From assembly GCA_007449985.2 (NCBI GenBank), contig VIIQ02000581.1:558001-622000 (forward strand): 64,000 nucleotides of DNA. Reading direction: 5' to 3'. The notes beneath the pieces were generated by a model. The model did not search any database, was not told the DNA's origin, and was given only the letters and a program-made list of their open reading frames with translations. The translations under genes were made by a program, and so were the position numbers. The stretch comes from Desmodesmus armatus (lineage: Eukaryota; Chlorophyta; Chlorophyceae; Sphaeropleales; Scenedesmaceae). Shown here one piece after another: positions 22,589 to 35,128 of this stretch (its first letter is position 1; each line of letters opens with the position of its first letter).

Positions 22589-25500
22589 ATGGAGGCAGCA
22601 CAACCACAGAGGGGGCTGAAAGGCATATTGTTGAGCGCCCTTGGATTGCAGCATGATACACCAGCAGGTCCAACAGCTCAGGTTGCAGTTGCAGCTGCTG
22701 ATGTTGAGGCAGCAGGCAATCCCACCGACCATGACCAGGTCCCTCCTCAGCAGGATCCAGACACGGGTGCTGATGTGGCTTCACACCATGCTGCTCCTGA
22801 TGACAGTGACGGCGCCTTTGCAGCCAGGCTAGCTAGCATCAGCCAGCAGGTGCGCAGCAGATCGTCAATGGCTGATGAAGTGCTCTGGCGCGCCTGGCCT
22901 ATTGCTGGAGCACATGCAATCAAACTACACCATCTTGCCAGGTGCAATTGTATCCAATTAAGCAGCTAAGACCGGAACTATGTCTGCTGCTGTGACTGGC
23001 ACGCAGTTTTCATCAGATGCTGCAGCTGCAAGGGATGCACAGCAGTTGCTGCAGGCAGCACACCTTGAGGCGCAGCGCAAAGAGGCAGAGGTGCTAGCTG
23101 CTGCTGATGCAGGTGCGCAGGATGCAGTCGCATCACACATCACCATTCACAGCACCTGCACTGCTGAGAACCAGCTTGTCAGCCTGCTCTGTGCACGTGT
23201 GATCGACAAGCTGTCTGGGATGTTCGTGCTGTAGCTGCTGCTATTACTAGAGTACCGCCAGCAATAAGAAGAATCCACTTGTAACACCCCCCCCCTTACT
23301 GCAGCGTACACGCCTGCGTGGCGGCGCACGGGCCTGCCTTCCAAGGCCTCGCAACTGCAGCTGGATGCGGCAGCGTTGGGAAGCAGCGGGTTGCTGCACC
23401 CGGGAGCCATCATTGCAAAGCAGCAAGCACACCAGCAGAAGGAAGTGCTGCAGCCGCCTGCAGTGTTTGCATATTGTGACAAGACAGCTGCGCCGCACTA
23501 TCTGCAGACAACAGGCAACCAAAAGGTGGGGTAACTGCAGTTACAGATGAGTCTTCAACACCAGCTGCAGGTGTGCTTGATCATGTTGCTGTCCTTGAGA
23601 CACGCGTGCCCCTGTGCAATGACTCGCATACAAGTCTGCGGGGCGGAGCAAGGTCGAGGGTTGCAGGTGCTGATGCAGTTGCATGCAAGCAGCTGCATGT
23701 GTCTCACCGTCCACCTGGCTGCCACCCATGTCACCTGTCCTGCTGTGTGCTGCTCTAACTGCAGGTCAGGGAAGGCATCACTGCAGCACGCAACACTGCA
23801 GCACGGTCTCCAAAGCACAAACAGCAGCAGCAGCAGCCTCATAATGGTGGCTCACAGTTGCAGCCACCTGCCGCACAGCAGCAGGAGCAGACACCACAGC
23901 ACCCAGGCCACCATGCCACTAATAGCACCATGCACACCCAGCTAGCACACAAGGGGCTGGACGCATCACAGCAGCAGCAGGAGGGCAGCGCAGGGCTGAA
24001 GCAGTCAGCATCAGCCGGGCGCCGGTCATGGTCCCAGCTTCCTGCTGACGAAGCTGCTGCAAGGATGGCTGCAGCTGCGAAGCGCTACAAGGCCATGGCT
24101 GCAATCATGACACCAGAGCAGCGGCAGATCGAAGAAAAGTGAGTGTGAGAGAGCCAGAGAGCTGGGAAAAGAGACAGCACAACATGGCATGCCATATTGT
24201 CAGCTCCTGAACCCGCAGCATGAGGTAGCCCACTGCTCAGCTGCAGTGTGCGTTGATGCAGCAATTGTGTGGCTATGTATCATGTACTTGTGCACGCTGC
24301 TGTATGCTTCTGCAGGATCATCATGAGCATGTACCAGCGGCTCTCATACCTGCGCAACCCACGCTATGCAGCACACACAACAGCACGTGCTGCTCTCCCA
24401 CTCGAAGGCAGCAGTGCTGCACACAGGCGCCACTGTGGCCCTCAGGCTGGCAGCAGCAGCACTGCGGTGCAGCCGCGTCAATATGGCTCTCGTGCCGCGC
24501 TGACTGGCGCGGAAGCAGGCTTTGGGGTCTGCCCAGCACAGGTGACCCTGGGTGCTAATGGTGGTCTGCAGCAAACATGGTGTTTACATCTGGTGACGGC
24601 CCTGTGATGCAGGCACGCATCCTTCAATGTATCCGCTCCACTGATGCAGTGCGTCCAATTACTCTGCTGTTGCAGGGGGTGCTGTTTGATGCCTACGAGC
24701 CGGGTGGTGTGTACCTGCAGACCGTGCAGCTGCAGAACACAGGCACAGTCATGAGACAGCTGCGGCTGCTGCCCCCCACCAGCCGCTACTTTCAAGTGTC
24801 ATTCCCCAGGCAAGTGCATCCGGGCACCTTGCCGCCGACAGTGGGTGCAAGTGCTGTCTTGGGTGGGCTTTTAGGTCCCCAACGCCCCCGGCGTCCTCGT
24901 GCAACTGTGCATCAGGCTGCTTTTACACAAGCTGCTGTTTTTATACACTCTGTGCAACCACTGGCTGCAGTAGCACTGCTGCAGCACCTGCAGCATGACA
25001 TGCATCAAGCCAGCTGGGGAAGTTGCCGGCTGCTCTGGCATCGTTCAGTCATGACATGCTGGGTATGCGGACACCACGTGGTTGGCTACACAATACACTG
25101 CTGGCTGTGCATGGGTCATGCCACATGGTGCTGTGGTTGGTGTGGGTGCGCAGGTTTCCCCTTGAGAGCAGTGCCCTGGCGCCCGGCATGTGTGCAGAGG
25201 TGGATGTGTGCTTCACCCCAGACAGCCTGGGGGACTACGAGGATGCTTTTGCTGTTGAGACACCTGCTGGCAGGTTTGAGGTGCAGCTGATGGGCAGGAG
25301 GCCTCACCCTGACCTCACACTGCCACCTGTGCTGGAGGTACGCCTGCATGACAAGATAATGCCACCAACGTGGGCATCGATACCTGCACATAGCTGCTCC
25401 AGCTACGACGGCGCTCCTGCAGCGGCCACTACAGGGAAATTTGAGCCATTTGAGCATCTGTTAACCTGGCCTGTCAGCAAAAGCACTGCAACGGCTAGTT

Positions 25501-28500
25501 GGAGGTCAGGTCGCCAACCTCTTAGTGACTAAAGTTGACGTAGCCAACACTGACATTTTGCTACTGCCTGCTACTGCGACAGGTCGGCAGCGTGCTAGTA
25601 GGCAACAGCCGCTGCAGGACCTTTGAGTTCGTCAACAATGGCGGAGACGGCTGCTTCCTGCTGCTGACGGCAGAGCAGTGGGTGGCAACCCTGCAGCAAC
25701 ATACACACGACCAGCAGCAGCAAAACCTCAGCACGCCTGCAGCTGCTGTCGCCGCACATGCAGAAGATGGCACCTGGGACCCCACCGCTGCAGCAGCATC
25801 GGTACCTTCAGGGCCGTTCAGTGTTGGTCCTGCATACCTGGACCTTGCAGCCGGGGCAGCTGGGGTGCTCATTGTGGAGTTCAGCCCCCAGAAAGAAGGG
25901 CCCCAGGCAGCAGAGTATGTGCTGGTGTGTGACAACTGCACTGCGCACCCCCTGCATGTGGAGGGCAGCGGCGAGCAAGTGCAAGTGGAGCTGGTGGGCT
26001 TGGATGGTCGGCCCTGGCTGCTGCAGGATGCTCAGATGCCGCTGTGGTTTGGCCAGGTGCGTCCATGCAATGCTTTCGCCCCCCAAACAGACACGCAATG
26101 CCTGCCTTGGCCTGAGTGCCCAGAAGGTGACATGGGCGCATGTAGGCAAGCGCAGAATACCCAGATACATGCAGGCTCAACCGCAACCGCCTACGGCATA
26201 TAGTTTACGAAGCCAGCTAGCTGAGAGCCTGATAGGGTCGCCCAGGGCACCCACCAGCGCGCACCCCGCCCCCTGAAAGTAACATTGTGGACGCACTTTG
26301 ACATTTCATGCCCCTGCAAAAAAGCACCTCTAGAGCTGTGGCATGCCTGGCCCCATTGAGCAGCGTGCAGCTAGCTGATCAGGAAGAGTGTCCTGCAACG
26401 CGCTGCTGCCATGCAGGTCTGCCCCGGCGCCCACAACACCCGACAGCTCACGGTGTCCAACCCTACAGAGCTGCCTTTCCCATTCAGGTGGAGTGTGGGC
26501 AGCGCACAGGCCGGTGCCTTCACAGTCAGTTCTGCAGCAGGTGTTCTGCAGGCAGGGACCCAGCAGGACTTTGTGTTGGATTTTGCGCCGCTGTCTCCTG
26601 CACCCCACAGCGCTACCCTCACCCTGTCCGTGCAGCGGTCGGGAGATGCAGGCCTCCTGAGTATCACCCAGTGGGGCCAGCAAGGCACACAGATCATCGA
26701 CTTGGCAGCAACAGCAGCAGGCATGGGATCCATGGGGGCCACGCTGCAAGCTGCTGCAGCTAACAGTGGTGCTGCGTGTGCAGATGGGGGCAGCAGTTTG
26801 AGAAGCTGTGCTGACCCTGCATCGTTGCAGGAGGGCGGTGAGGGGACAGTGGGTGGGTGTGGGGGCGTGGTGCAGCAGCAGCAGCAACAGCCTGGGGCCA
26901 GCAGGTGGCAGGCTGTGGCTGTGCTTGCAGCCGAGGGCGTTGGCTGCCCTGTGCGCCTGACAGTGCAGCCCACAGCCAGCCTAAGGGTGCCCGGGGCGCT
27001 GACAGTCGGAGACCAGGCCAGCCTCCCCCTGCAGCTGTGTAATGACACAGATGCGCCTGCGCACTACAGCATCACGGCGGTCAACAGCAGCTCAGCGGGA
27101 CAGGATGCCATGCCTGTGGCTGATGTGTACATAGCACCCAGCCAGGGCGTGGTGCCTGCCAACGGTGTGCTGGACCTTTCGGTCCACTTCACTGCGCTTG
27201 CAGCAGGCAACGACAGGCAGACATTCAGTGTCCAGGTGATGCATGGGCCGGAGCAGCAGCTGTGCACGTGTGTGGACGTCAGGCAGGTCAAGGTGCTGCC
27301 GAGTGTGCCGGCCCTGGACTTTGGGGTGCTCTGTGTGGGTGCGCGTGCCACACGGACGCTACAGCTCACTAACACAGCCGCCAGCAGCAGCAGCTATTGG
27401 TGCATGCAGCAGCATGGGACACAGGTGAGCACTGCCACACACGCACCTATGGACAGCAGCTGCAGAGTATTGGCAAAGAGTGCAGGAACTTGCACCTGCT
27501 GCACAGGGCATGATGCACAGTGGGGTTGCAGCTGTGACTGCCCAATGCAGGCATGGCCCAGGCAATCCAGGAGGCTTCCAAATGATCCGCATGTCAGCGG
27601 CTGTGGCACCCCAGCAACAAGACAAACTGGCTGCCCTTGGGCATGCCGCTTTTGCCTCAATGTGCTGATACTTATAAGCGTGATGTTGTTCGCGTTGCAC
27701 CCTCAGGTGGCGGTGCCGCCAACTCTGCTGAGCTTTGGGCCCTGTCAGGGAGAGCTGGGCCCGATGGCCAGCTGTACCGCAGCAGTGACAGTGACAGGCA
27801 GCTGCGAAGGCCCTCAGAAGCTGCTGGTGCGTTTGAGCAGCAGCAGCGTGCCCTGCAGCATGTGCGCCCACCATGCATGTGGCAACGGCTCATGCAATGA
27901 TGCTGCCGAGGATGGCAGTGGTGTGCCAATGGCCGGGCAGGCTTGCAGTTGCAGCGTGGAGTATATGCAGGTGCTGGTGCTGGTGTCGTCGCCTAAAGTA
28001 GCCCTCAGCAAGTACAGGTGCGCAGTCAGGAGGCACTGGTGTGGCAGCAGCTCAGTCACCCTGGTTGATGGCCAAAGATGTCAAATGCGGGAGCTATCCT
28101 GCAGCTGGTACTGGTCCTGCTGCACTACTGTGCTCACACCGCCCTGCAGACTCCTGCAGGAGTGGTTGCAAGCTTTGTTTGATGCTGTCACGGCTGCCTA
28201 CCTCATGCACTCATTACTGCTGATGCCGATATGCTGTGCACATGGCCTGTGCAGGTTGCCCATCAAGCACGCCTACACCGGTGTGCCGCAGCACCACAGT
28301 GTCACCATGACAAACACCTCCAGCCTGCCTCTGTCCTTCAACTGGGTGGTGCAGCCCCTGCAGCCGCAGCAGTGCCTGCAGCTGGACCTGCTGCAGAAAC
28401 TGGAGCAGCCCCCAGCGCGGGTCACATACCAGACACGTGAGGCCAGTCCAAGCAGCAGACCTGAGAGCCAGTCCGGCAGCAGCAGCATCACGGGGGCCAG

Positions 28501-31500
28501 CCACAGCAGCACACACAGCTCGGTCAGCGGGCTGCTTGCTGAGGGTGCAGCCGGGCAGGTGCGGCTGGAAATCAGCCCGAACTGCGGGTGCCTGCAGCCT
28601 GGCAGTTCAGTCAAGCTGCAGTTGCAGCTCGAGCCCCTGGCAGTTGGCCCTGTGGCCCTGCTGTGCTGCTGCCAAGTGCCTGCGATGACTCATCTGGTTG
28701 GGTTTGTGGTCACAGCAGACGTGGGGGGCCTGCAGGTTCAGTACAGCATCGTACCGCCAGACAGGCTGCCGTGGCTGCTGCAGCAGCAGCAAGCGGGGCG
28801 GCGGGCCAGCAGCCCCACCACAGGCCGCAGAGCTAGCAGCCCTACTGGGCGCCGGGGCAGCAGTCCTACAGGCAGGAGCCGCAGCAGTGCCCGCAGCAGG
28901 GTCGGGTCTGCAATATCTGCAGCTTCTGAGACACCTTCTGCAGGGAAGCGCTGTGGGAGCCCGCCGCGGCAGCTTGTCCAGTTTAGCAGCAGCGGCAGCA
29001 CCCCCCTGGTTGCATCATCCAGCTTCACAGATAGCACACATGCAGGGGGGCTGGCGGAGTATGCGCATGGGGCTGCATCGCCAGCGTGCAGCCAGGTTCT
29101 TGCAGCAGACTTTGGGGTGGTGTCACTCCACCAGCCTGCAGAGCTGCTGCTGCAGGTCACAAACCTGACCTCCATACCCAGTACTGTCAGGGCGTGGATG
29201 GGCCACTTTGCAGCAGATGGAAGCACTGCAGGCCTCCTGGCATCCAGCAGCGGCGCTTGGCACGCTGCCGATGCTGCTGCAGCCCCAGCAGCAGCAGCTG
29301 CCGTGATGGCGGACGTGCAGGCCATGGGCAGGGCCAGCAGTGCCAGCTTGCGTAGCCCTTCAGCACACAGTGCTAGTCAAGGATGTTGGTCAGCGCAGCA
29401 CAGGGGGCGCAGCCAGGGCGCTCAGCAGCTCAGTGCTGCCAGCATAGCGTGCCAGCTGTCCAGGACGGACCCTTGCTCTTACTCCGGCAGCCGGGTGGCC
29501 AGCTCTGCCACCATCCCAGCTGATGCACTTGTCAGCACGGTAGCTACCATCAGTCAGTCTTCCAGCAAGCAGAGACTGGACACCTCAGGAGACACCATGC
29601 CTGCAGCCACAGGCAGCACGAGCAGCAGTAGTGGCGCCAGCACGACCAGCAGTCTTGCCTTGAAGGGGCCGTTCAGGGCATTTGCAGGCAATGCGATGAT
29701 GGCGGCTCGGCAGGCAGCAGCAGCGGCTGCTGCAGACCTGGGTGCGGGGTCTGCAGGCTGCGCGGTGCTGCTGCTGCCGGAGGCATGTGAGCTCCCTGGC
29801 TGGGGCAGCTGTGTGGTGCGGCTGCAGGCTTTCAACAGCTTGCCTGGCACCTACGTCGACACACTGTTTGTGCAGGTGGGTGTTGCACTGTCGCTTATGG
29901 CCCATGAGGCTCACTGTGTCTTACTTGCTGGGACCCAGGTCTGGCGCATGTGTGGGTGATGAAACTCAACCATCAAACTCTACCAACAAATAGTTTTCTT
30001 TGCGCGCAACCAACCTATCCAATACAGATTTGACCCAGGTGTGGTTCTCTGAGTGGGTCTGCACCCGTCTCACGTGCCTGTTACTTTGCATTGACGCATG
30101 GCTGTGTGCAGGTTGGTGACCTGGCCCCTCGGCAGATCCCAGTTACGCTGCAGGTTGTGGGGACGCCACTGGCGCTCAGCAAACAAAGGGTGCAGCGCCC
30201 GGCATCAGAGGTGCTGCATACCCTCCTACAGCACCAACACCAGCATGTGCCGGCACCGCTGCAGACTGCTGCCTCAACAGCTGGCAACACTGGCAAAGAG
30301 CAGGGCGCAGACCTCACAACAGGCACTTGCAGCCGTGGCAGCAGTGGCGGCAGCGGGGACAATGCCATCAGTGGCCCCAGCAGCGGCGGCGGCGGCAGCA
30401 GGCAGGAGGGCAGGGAGGCATGCAGGCTGGACTTCGGCATCATTCCAGCTGGTCTGCAGGTGCAGCGCTCAGTCTTTGTCAGCAACACAGGTGCGCAGCT
30501 GGATGCATTTCCAGTCACTGGACACCGGGTGTCCACATGTGGTGCATATCGAGAGCTTGGGCCAAAACTTGCTTCGTGTCTATTGGCAGGCCTTAAGTCA
30601 GATCAGTCCTCTGGTGCAGCTTGGCCAGAGTGCTTGCCAAGACTGCCTGCCCAAACGCTGATGGATGCTGTTGTCTGTTGAGGGGCTTTGTGGGGCTCTT
30701 CATGCTGCCGTAGCCACTGTACAGTTGTTGGGCCCAACCTGGCATTGGCAGGGTGTGCTTGTGGCACATGTGGCAGCTTGTGCAGCAAATCACTTCCCCG
30801 CGCTGTCCTTTTCCTAGATTGCAAGCAAAGCAACAATTTGCAAAGCTCCACATGTAGCTGCGTGTGTCTGCATGGGTGACCTTTGTCTGCAGGGCCGCTT
30901 CCCATGCAGCTTGATTGGAGCTGGCCTCCTGCACCTGCAGACCCCCAGACCAACACCGCAGTATCAAGTGGCAGCAGCCCTGCTGCTGCGGACCCTGGCA
31001 CAGCAGTTGATGCCAGTGCCCCACAGCTGGATGGTGCAGACTCTCTGCCCAATGGTAGTGTTGGCCTTACCGCGACAGACAGTACCTCTGGCAGCAGGCC
31101 AGACACTGCAGCAACAGCAGCAGCGGGAGAGGTGCCAAGCCAACGCCCCAGCACCAGCACCAGCACTGGCACGGGCGGTGGCAGGAGCAGCGGCAGCAGC
31201 AGTGCGGTCAAGGCATCTGCACCACCCTCTGGCACGAAGGGTGCAGCAGCAGCACCAGCATCAGGTCCAGGTAGCACTGCAAGTGCCAAGCCTCATGCAG
31301 GCAAGGCTGGTGCCGGCGGTGCGGGTCAGGCTGCCGGGGCTGCCAGACAGTCGGGTATGCGGCGGGAGTCTGTCAGCGCCAGTGGAGACGCTGCTGCTGC
31401 TGCGGCAGGCGTGCAGCAGCAGCAGGCACAGGTGCAGGGCCAGGATGGCGCATCTGGTAGTGAGGCCGCTGCTGACTTGGCTCCTGGGGACCCAGGGGCT

Positions 31501-34411
31501 GCTGTTGCGGCTGCTGCTGCTGCTGGGACGTCTGATGTCAGCAACTCTGAGGGTGCTGTCAGGTCGGAGATGTGTGGCACTAGTGCCGCCCTGACAGTTG
31601 TCAGCTGTGAGGACCTACTGCCTGCAGGGGGCCCCTCAAGCCTCCTACAGACCCTCACAGCACTGCATGCCAGCACACAAGTAGCCACCACCGCCAGCAC
31701 CACAGGCTCTGTTTCTTCTGAGGGCCCTATGTGTGCAGAGGCCCGGCCTCAGGCTTTCATACCAGCCGGGAGTTTTACTATGGATCAAGCCACGGCAAGC
31801 AGCCTGTTCAAGGTTGCCCCTGAGGCCTGTGTAATCCCAGCTGGTGGGCAGCAGCAGTTTGTGGTGACCTTCAGCAGCAGTGAGCCCTGGGTTGCACGCC
31901 AGGTGGTACTCCGGGCCCGGCAGCAGTTCTGCGCTGCAGCAGCAGCAGGTAGCAGCGGGTCGCTAAACGGCGGCTACCAGCAGGTGCTGGGCAGTGGGGA
32001 TGCAGGAGGGAGTGCAGGCTTGAAACTGCACATCCTGCCAGCAGCACGTCCTGATTACGTCGCCAACGGCAACATCGGTGGTGGAGATCAGCATCAGGCT
32101 GCGATGCCGTTGCGCTGCTGCATAGCAGGTGGGTGTCTGACAAGGAGGGCCTAGTGGAGTTTCAACATCATACACCTGCTCTGGAAAGTTGTCTGTGAGA
32201 TGCATGGACGTGGTATACCCCTCCTGTAGGAACTGCCAGCAGGCAAGGGTGGGCGCCAATGGTGTGCGTGCTGACCTGGCAAACATGGCGCCACCCTGTG
32301 CGACCGCTGCTGTCCTATAGCTCCATCTTTGTTCATCCGATGGAGTCGTGACAAGCAACCGCAGCCACCAAGCGCCTGGGGCCAATTAGGTGATGCTCAT
32401 TTGCTTGCCCCATGTTACTGCGGTTGCAGGTGGCTTCCACCCCCATGCAGCACCCCCACCGAGGGCCTTGCCCGCCCCCACCCTGGCCCTATCAGCCGTT
32501 GCAGTTGCCCCTCAACTGTCACCCTGCGACCCAGACTGCTTCACATGGTGCTGCAGCAGCACACACAGCCCCAGCACACACCCCAGCTACCTGCAGACGG
32601 CCTCCCTGATCAACGGCACAGGGTGCCCGCTGGTCTTCAGGTTGGCGGTACAGGGGGCATTCCAGCTGGTGGCTGCAGTGCCATCCGTGCCCCAGGACGT
32701 GGACGCATTCAGGTGCGACTGCCGGCTGTGTTGGCACTGTACACGCACGTGGCCCACGCACGGCGTGCTTGCAATTGGACCAAGTTGGATTCTGCAACAT
32801 CGTAATGTGATGTAATGGTCTTGTGGGCGCTGGCGGTTGTACTAGTTCTACACAGGCATGCCTGCATGCTAGGCACCTGCCGTGCATCTGTGTGCATGTG
32901 TGCAGCATGCTGCAGCTGTCTGACGTATTGCTGTCATGGATCTCCTGACGGCTGAATTGCCCTGCCAGCAGCACTTGCAACTGCTCACCCCCCTAGGCTG
33001 CTAGGCATGCATGTGCCTGCCTTCACCAGGGCAAAGCATATACCCATCGCTGCTCTGCATCAACTGCTACGTCTTGCTGCAGAGGTATGCTTGGCAGCGA
33101 CAGCTTGCCACCCAAGCCGCGCCCCGGCGACAAGGCAGCAGCTGCCGTGACGGCAGACCGCTTGTTGCTGCTGCCACCCGGCGAATCTGTGGGTGTTACC
33201 ATCAGGTTGGACCCCTCTGGTGGTGCAGCACAGTGGGGAGATTCAGCGCCATCAGCAGCAGCAGCCGCACCTGCCACAGGTGCAGGGGTGGTAGGAGAGG
33301 GTACAGCATTGGGCAGCAGCACCTCCAGAAGCAGCCGCAGTAGCTGCAGCACAGCACAGCCACCGCCGGTGCTGTTGCAGTGCTCACGCAGCGACAGCAT
33401 TGCAAGGAGGTCTTCACTTGGCACTTCACATGGAGCTGTTGCTACACCAGCAGCAGCAGCTGAGCTGGGCAATGTGGCAAGTGGTCAGGGAGCTGGCGGG
33501 GTAGGCACTGAGGCGTGCAGGACAACAGAGTCCTACCAGGGCTCCCTGGTGGTGGCTTTCACCACAGGCCAGCAGCAGGTAAGCTTTGGAATGGCGCAGA
33601 TACTGCATTTTTGAGGCTTGTCTCACCAACACATGCAATAATCATTACCATGGACAGGGCGGCTCAGAAGGACAGGGAACGCAGCGCAAAGACCGCCGCT
33701 CACTGCCAATTGACCCTCACACCGGTGTCACGATGGCACCTTGCCACAGCGCGTTGTCCTTGCCTCCAGTGAATGCACCCGGTGAATGTGCAGCAGTGAC
33801 CCACCATCTGCATGAGCTTTACTCATGCCAGTCATCAACATAGCATTCCTTGACAAGCTCTTGATGCTACTGTCTGCTTCCCGGCATGGTTGTGTGTTGC
33901 TGTTCAGGTGTTCCCACTACAAGGTGTTGTGCTGCACCCAGCCCTAGTTGTGACAAGCCCACAGTGCAAGCTGCTCGACTTTGGCGGTGTGCATGCAGCA
34001 GCACCACGCACGCTGGAGCTGGCGGTCACAAACCCCACCAAGGCAGACGCAGCTTGGAAAGCAACTATCACACAGGCCCTGCCTGCAGTCCCCACTGGCA
34101 GCGCCACACAGACCCCAGCACGGCCAGGGCGGGATGCAAAGAGAGCTGCAGCTCCAGCCTCGACAGCAGCAGTGCAGCAGCAGGATGGGAGTCCCTTCAC
34201 GGTGGTACCAGAGCAGGGCGTGCTGCAAGGTCGGGGCCTAGGCATGCCACGGCAGCAGCGGCTACAGGTGACGTTTGCGCCCCGTCACAGCGGGGAGTGC
34301 TGTGGCGAGCTGTGGCTGGCAGTTGCTGGGGGTGGGCGCGTGTGTGTGCCTCTGCGGGGTGTGGGGGTGCATGCTGAGGGAGCTGAGTTGAGGACTGCCT
34401 ACGACTTGTGA
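22589..34411 (+). CDS. CFAP81: CFAP81/DLEC1, ciliary protein with ASH/MSP-like repeats
   Basis: Sixteen exons: 22589-22849, 22971-23112, 23305-23525, 23765-24138, 24316-24541, 24676-24809, 25154-25337, 25583-26056, 26417-27424, 27707-28017, 28255-29875, 30112-30490, 30893-32128, 32430-32712, 33083-33578, 33908-34411. All join in phase (about 2617 residues). Only the first junction is weak. Intron 6 is GC-AG. Similarity to DLEC1 runs throughout: ALAPGMCAEVDVCFTPDSLG, DLTLPPVLEVGSVLVG, YVLVCDNCTAHPL, LDFGVLCVGARATRTLQLTN, VGDLAPRQIPVTLQ, ACVIPAGGQQQFVVTF. These are repeated Ig-like strands of the ASH/MSP type found in axonemal proteins. CFAP81 is an axonemal protein linked to the central apparatus. 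It is longer than human DLEC1 (about 1755) because of Ser/Gln/Ala-rich insertions, for example 28780-28930 and 31080-31540. Confidence 0.87.
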
Positions 34412-35128
34412 GCTTACCGTCTGCCACCTTGGCAATGTGCCTGTGAAGCACAGGTTCTAAGCAAGCATTGATTGTGCTGCACCCTGGATGAGTGTTGCAA
34501 CCAAATGAATTGCAATTGTTGATGGCTTGTTGGTCGAAGGCTGCAGCCTGCCGAAGTCAAAGATGCAAGAAGCTCACAGCAACTCTCAAACTTTGAGAGT
34601 ATCCACCGAAGTGTACACCTCACATGCGAGCTGCATCATGTATCATGCACCTTGATGTCAAGGCCAGGGTTGGTTGGCAGTCCTGCCAGGCTGGCGACGT
34701 GTTGAGCATAAAACATGAGACTCCTGCACCAGGCAGAGTCGCTGAAAGTTTCACTAGGCCTGTGACGTGCTGATGTGAACCAGGGGACTCTGCATGATAG
34801 TATGCAGGTGGTGCTGAGATGAGGCAGGTGTACTGCATCATCTCCAACTGCTGCAGCAGCCACACCCTGCCAGACTGTCGCAACTGCAAGCTCCTCCAGC
34901 GCCTGCATTCCAAATCAAAGCATATCCGATGCTTGCGCAGGGTTGGTCGGAGCTAGCCGCTGTCAGCTCGGACGTCAACTCTTGGTAGCCCTATTAGTCA
35001 CCATTAGTTGACGCATGAGGCGAAGCATATGCCATGGTAAAGCACTTCATCAAGTTTGGAAAGGTTGTACTTCTGTTGTCGTGACAAGTTTCAATCAACT
35101 AACCACCAACAGAACACAGTTGATCAAG
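34412..35128. other. Spacer between CFAP81 and the aldo/keto reductase gene
   Basis: This 717-bp region should contain the CFAP81 3' untranslated region and the promoter of the next gene. Minus-strand ORFs at 34620-34913 have no recognised similarity. Nothing else is seen. Confidence 0.4.
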
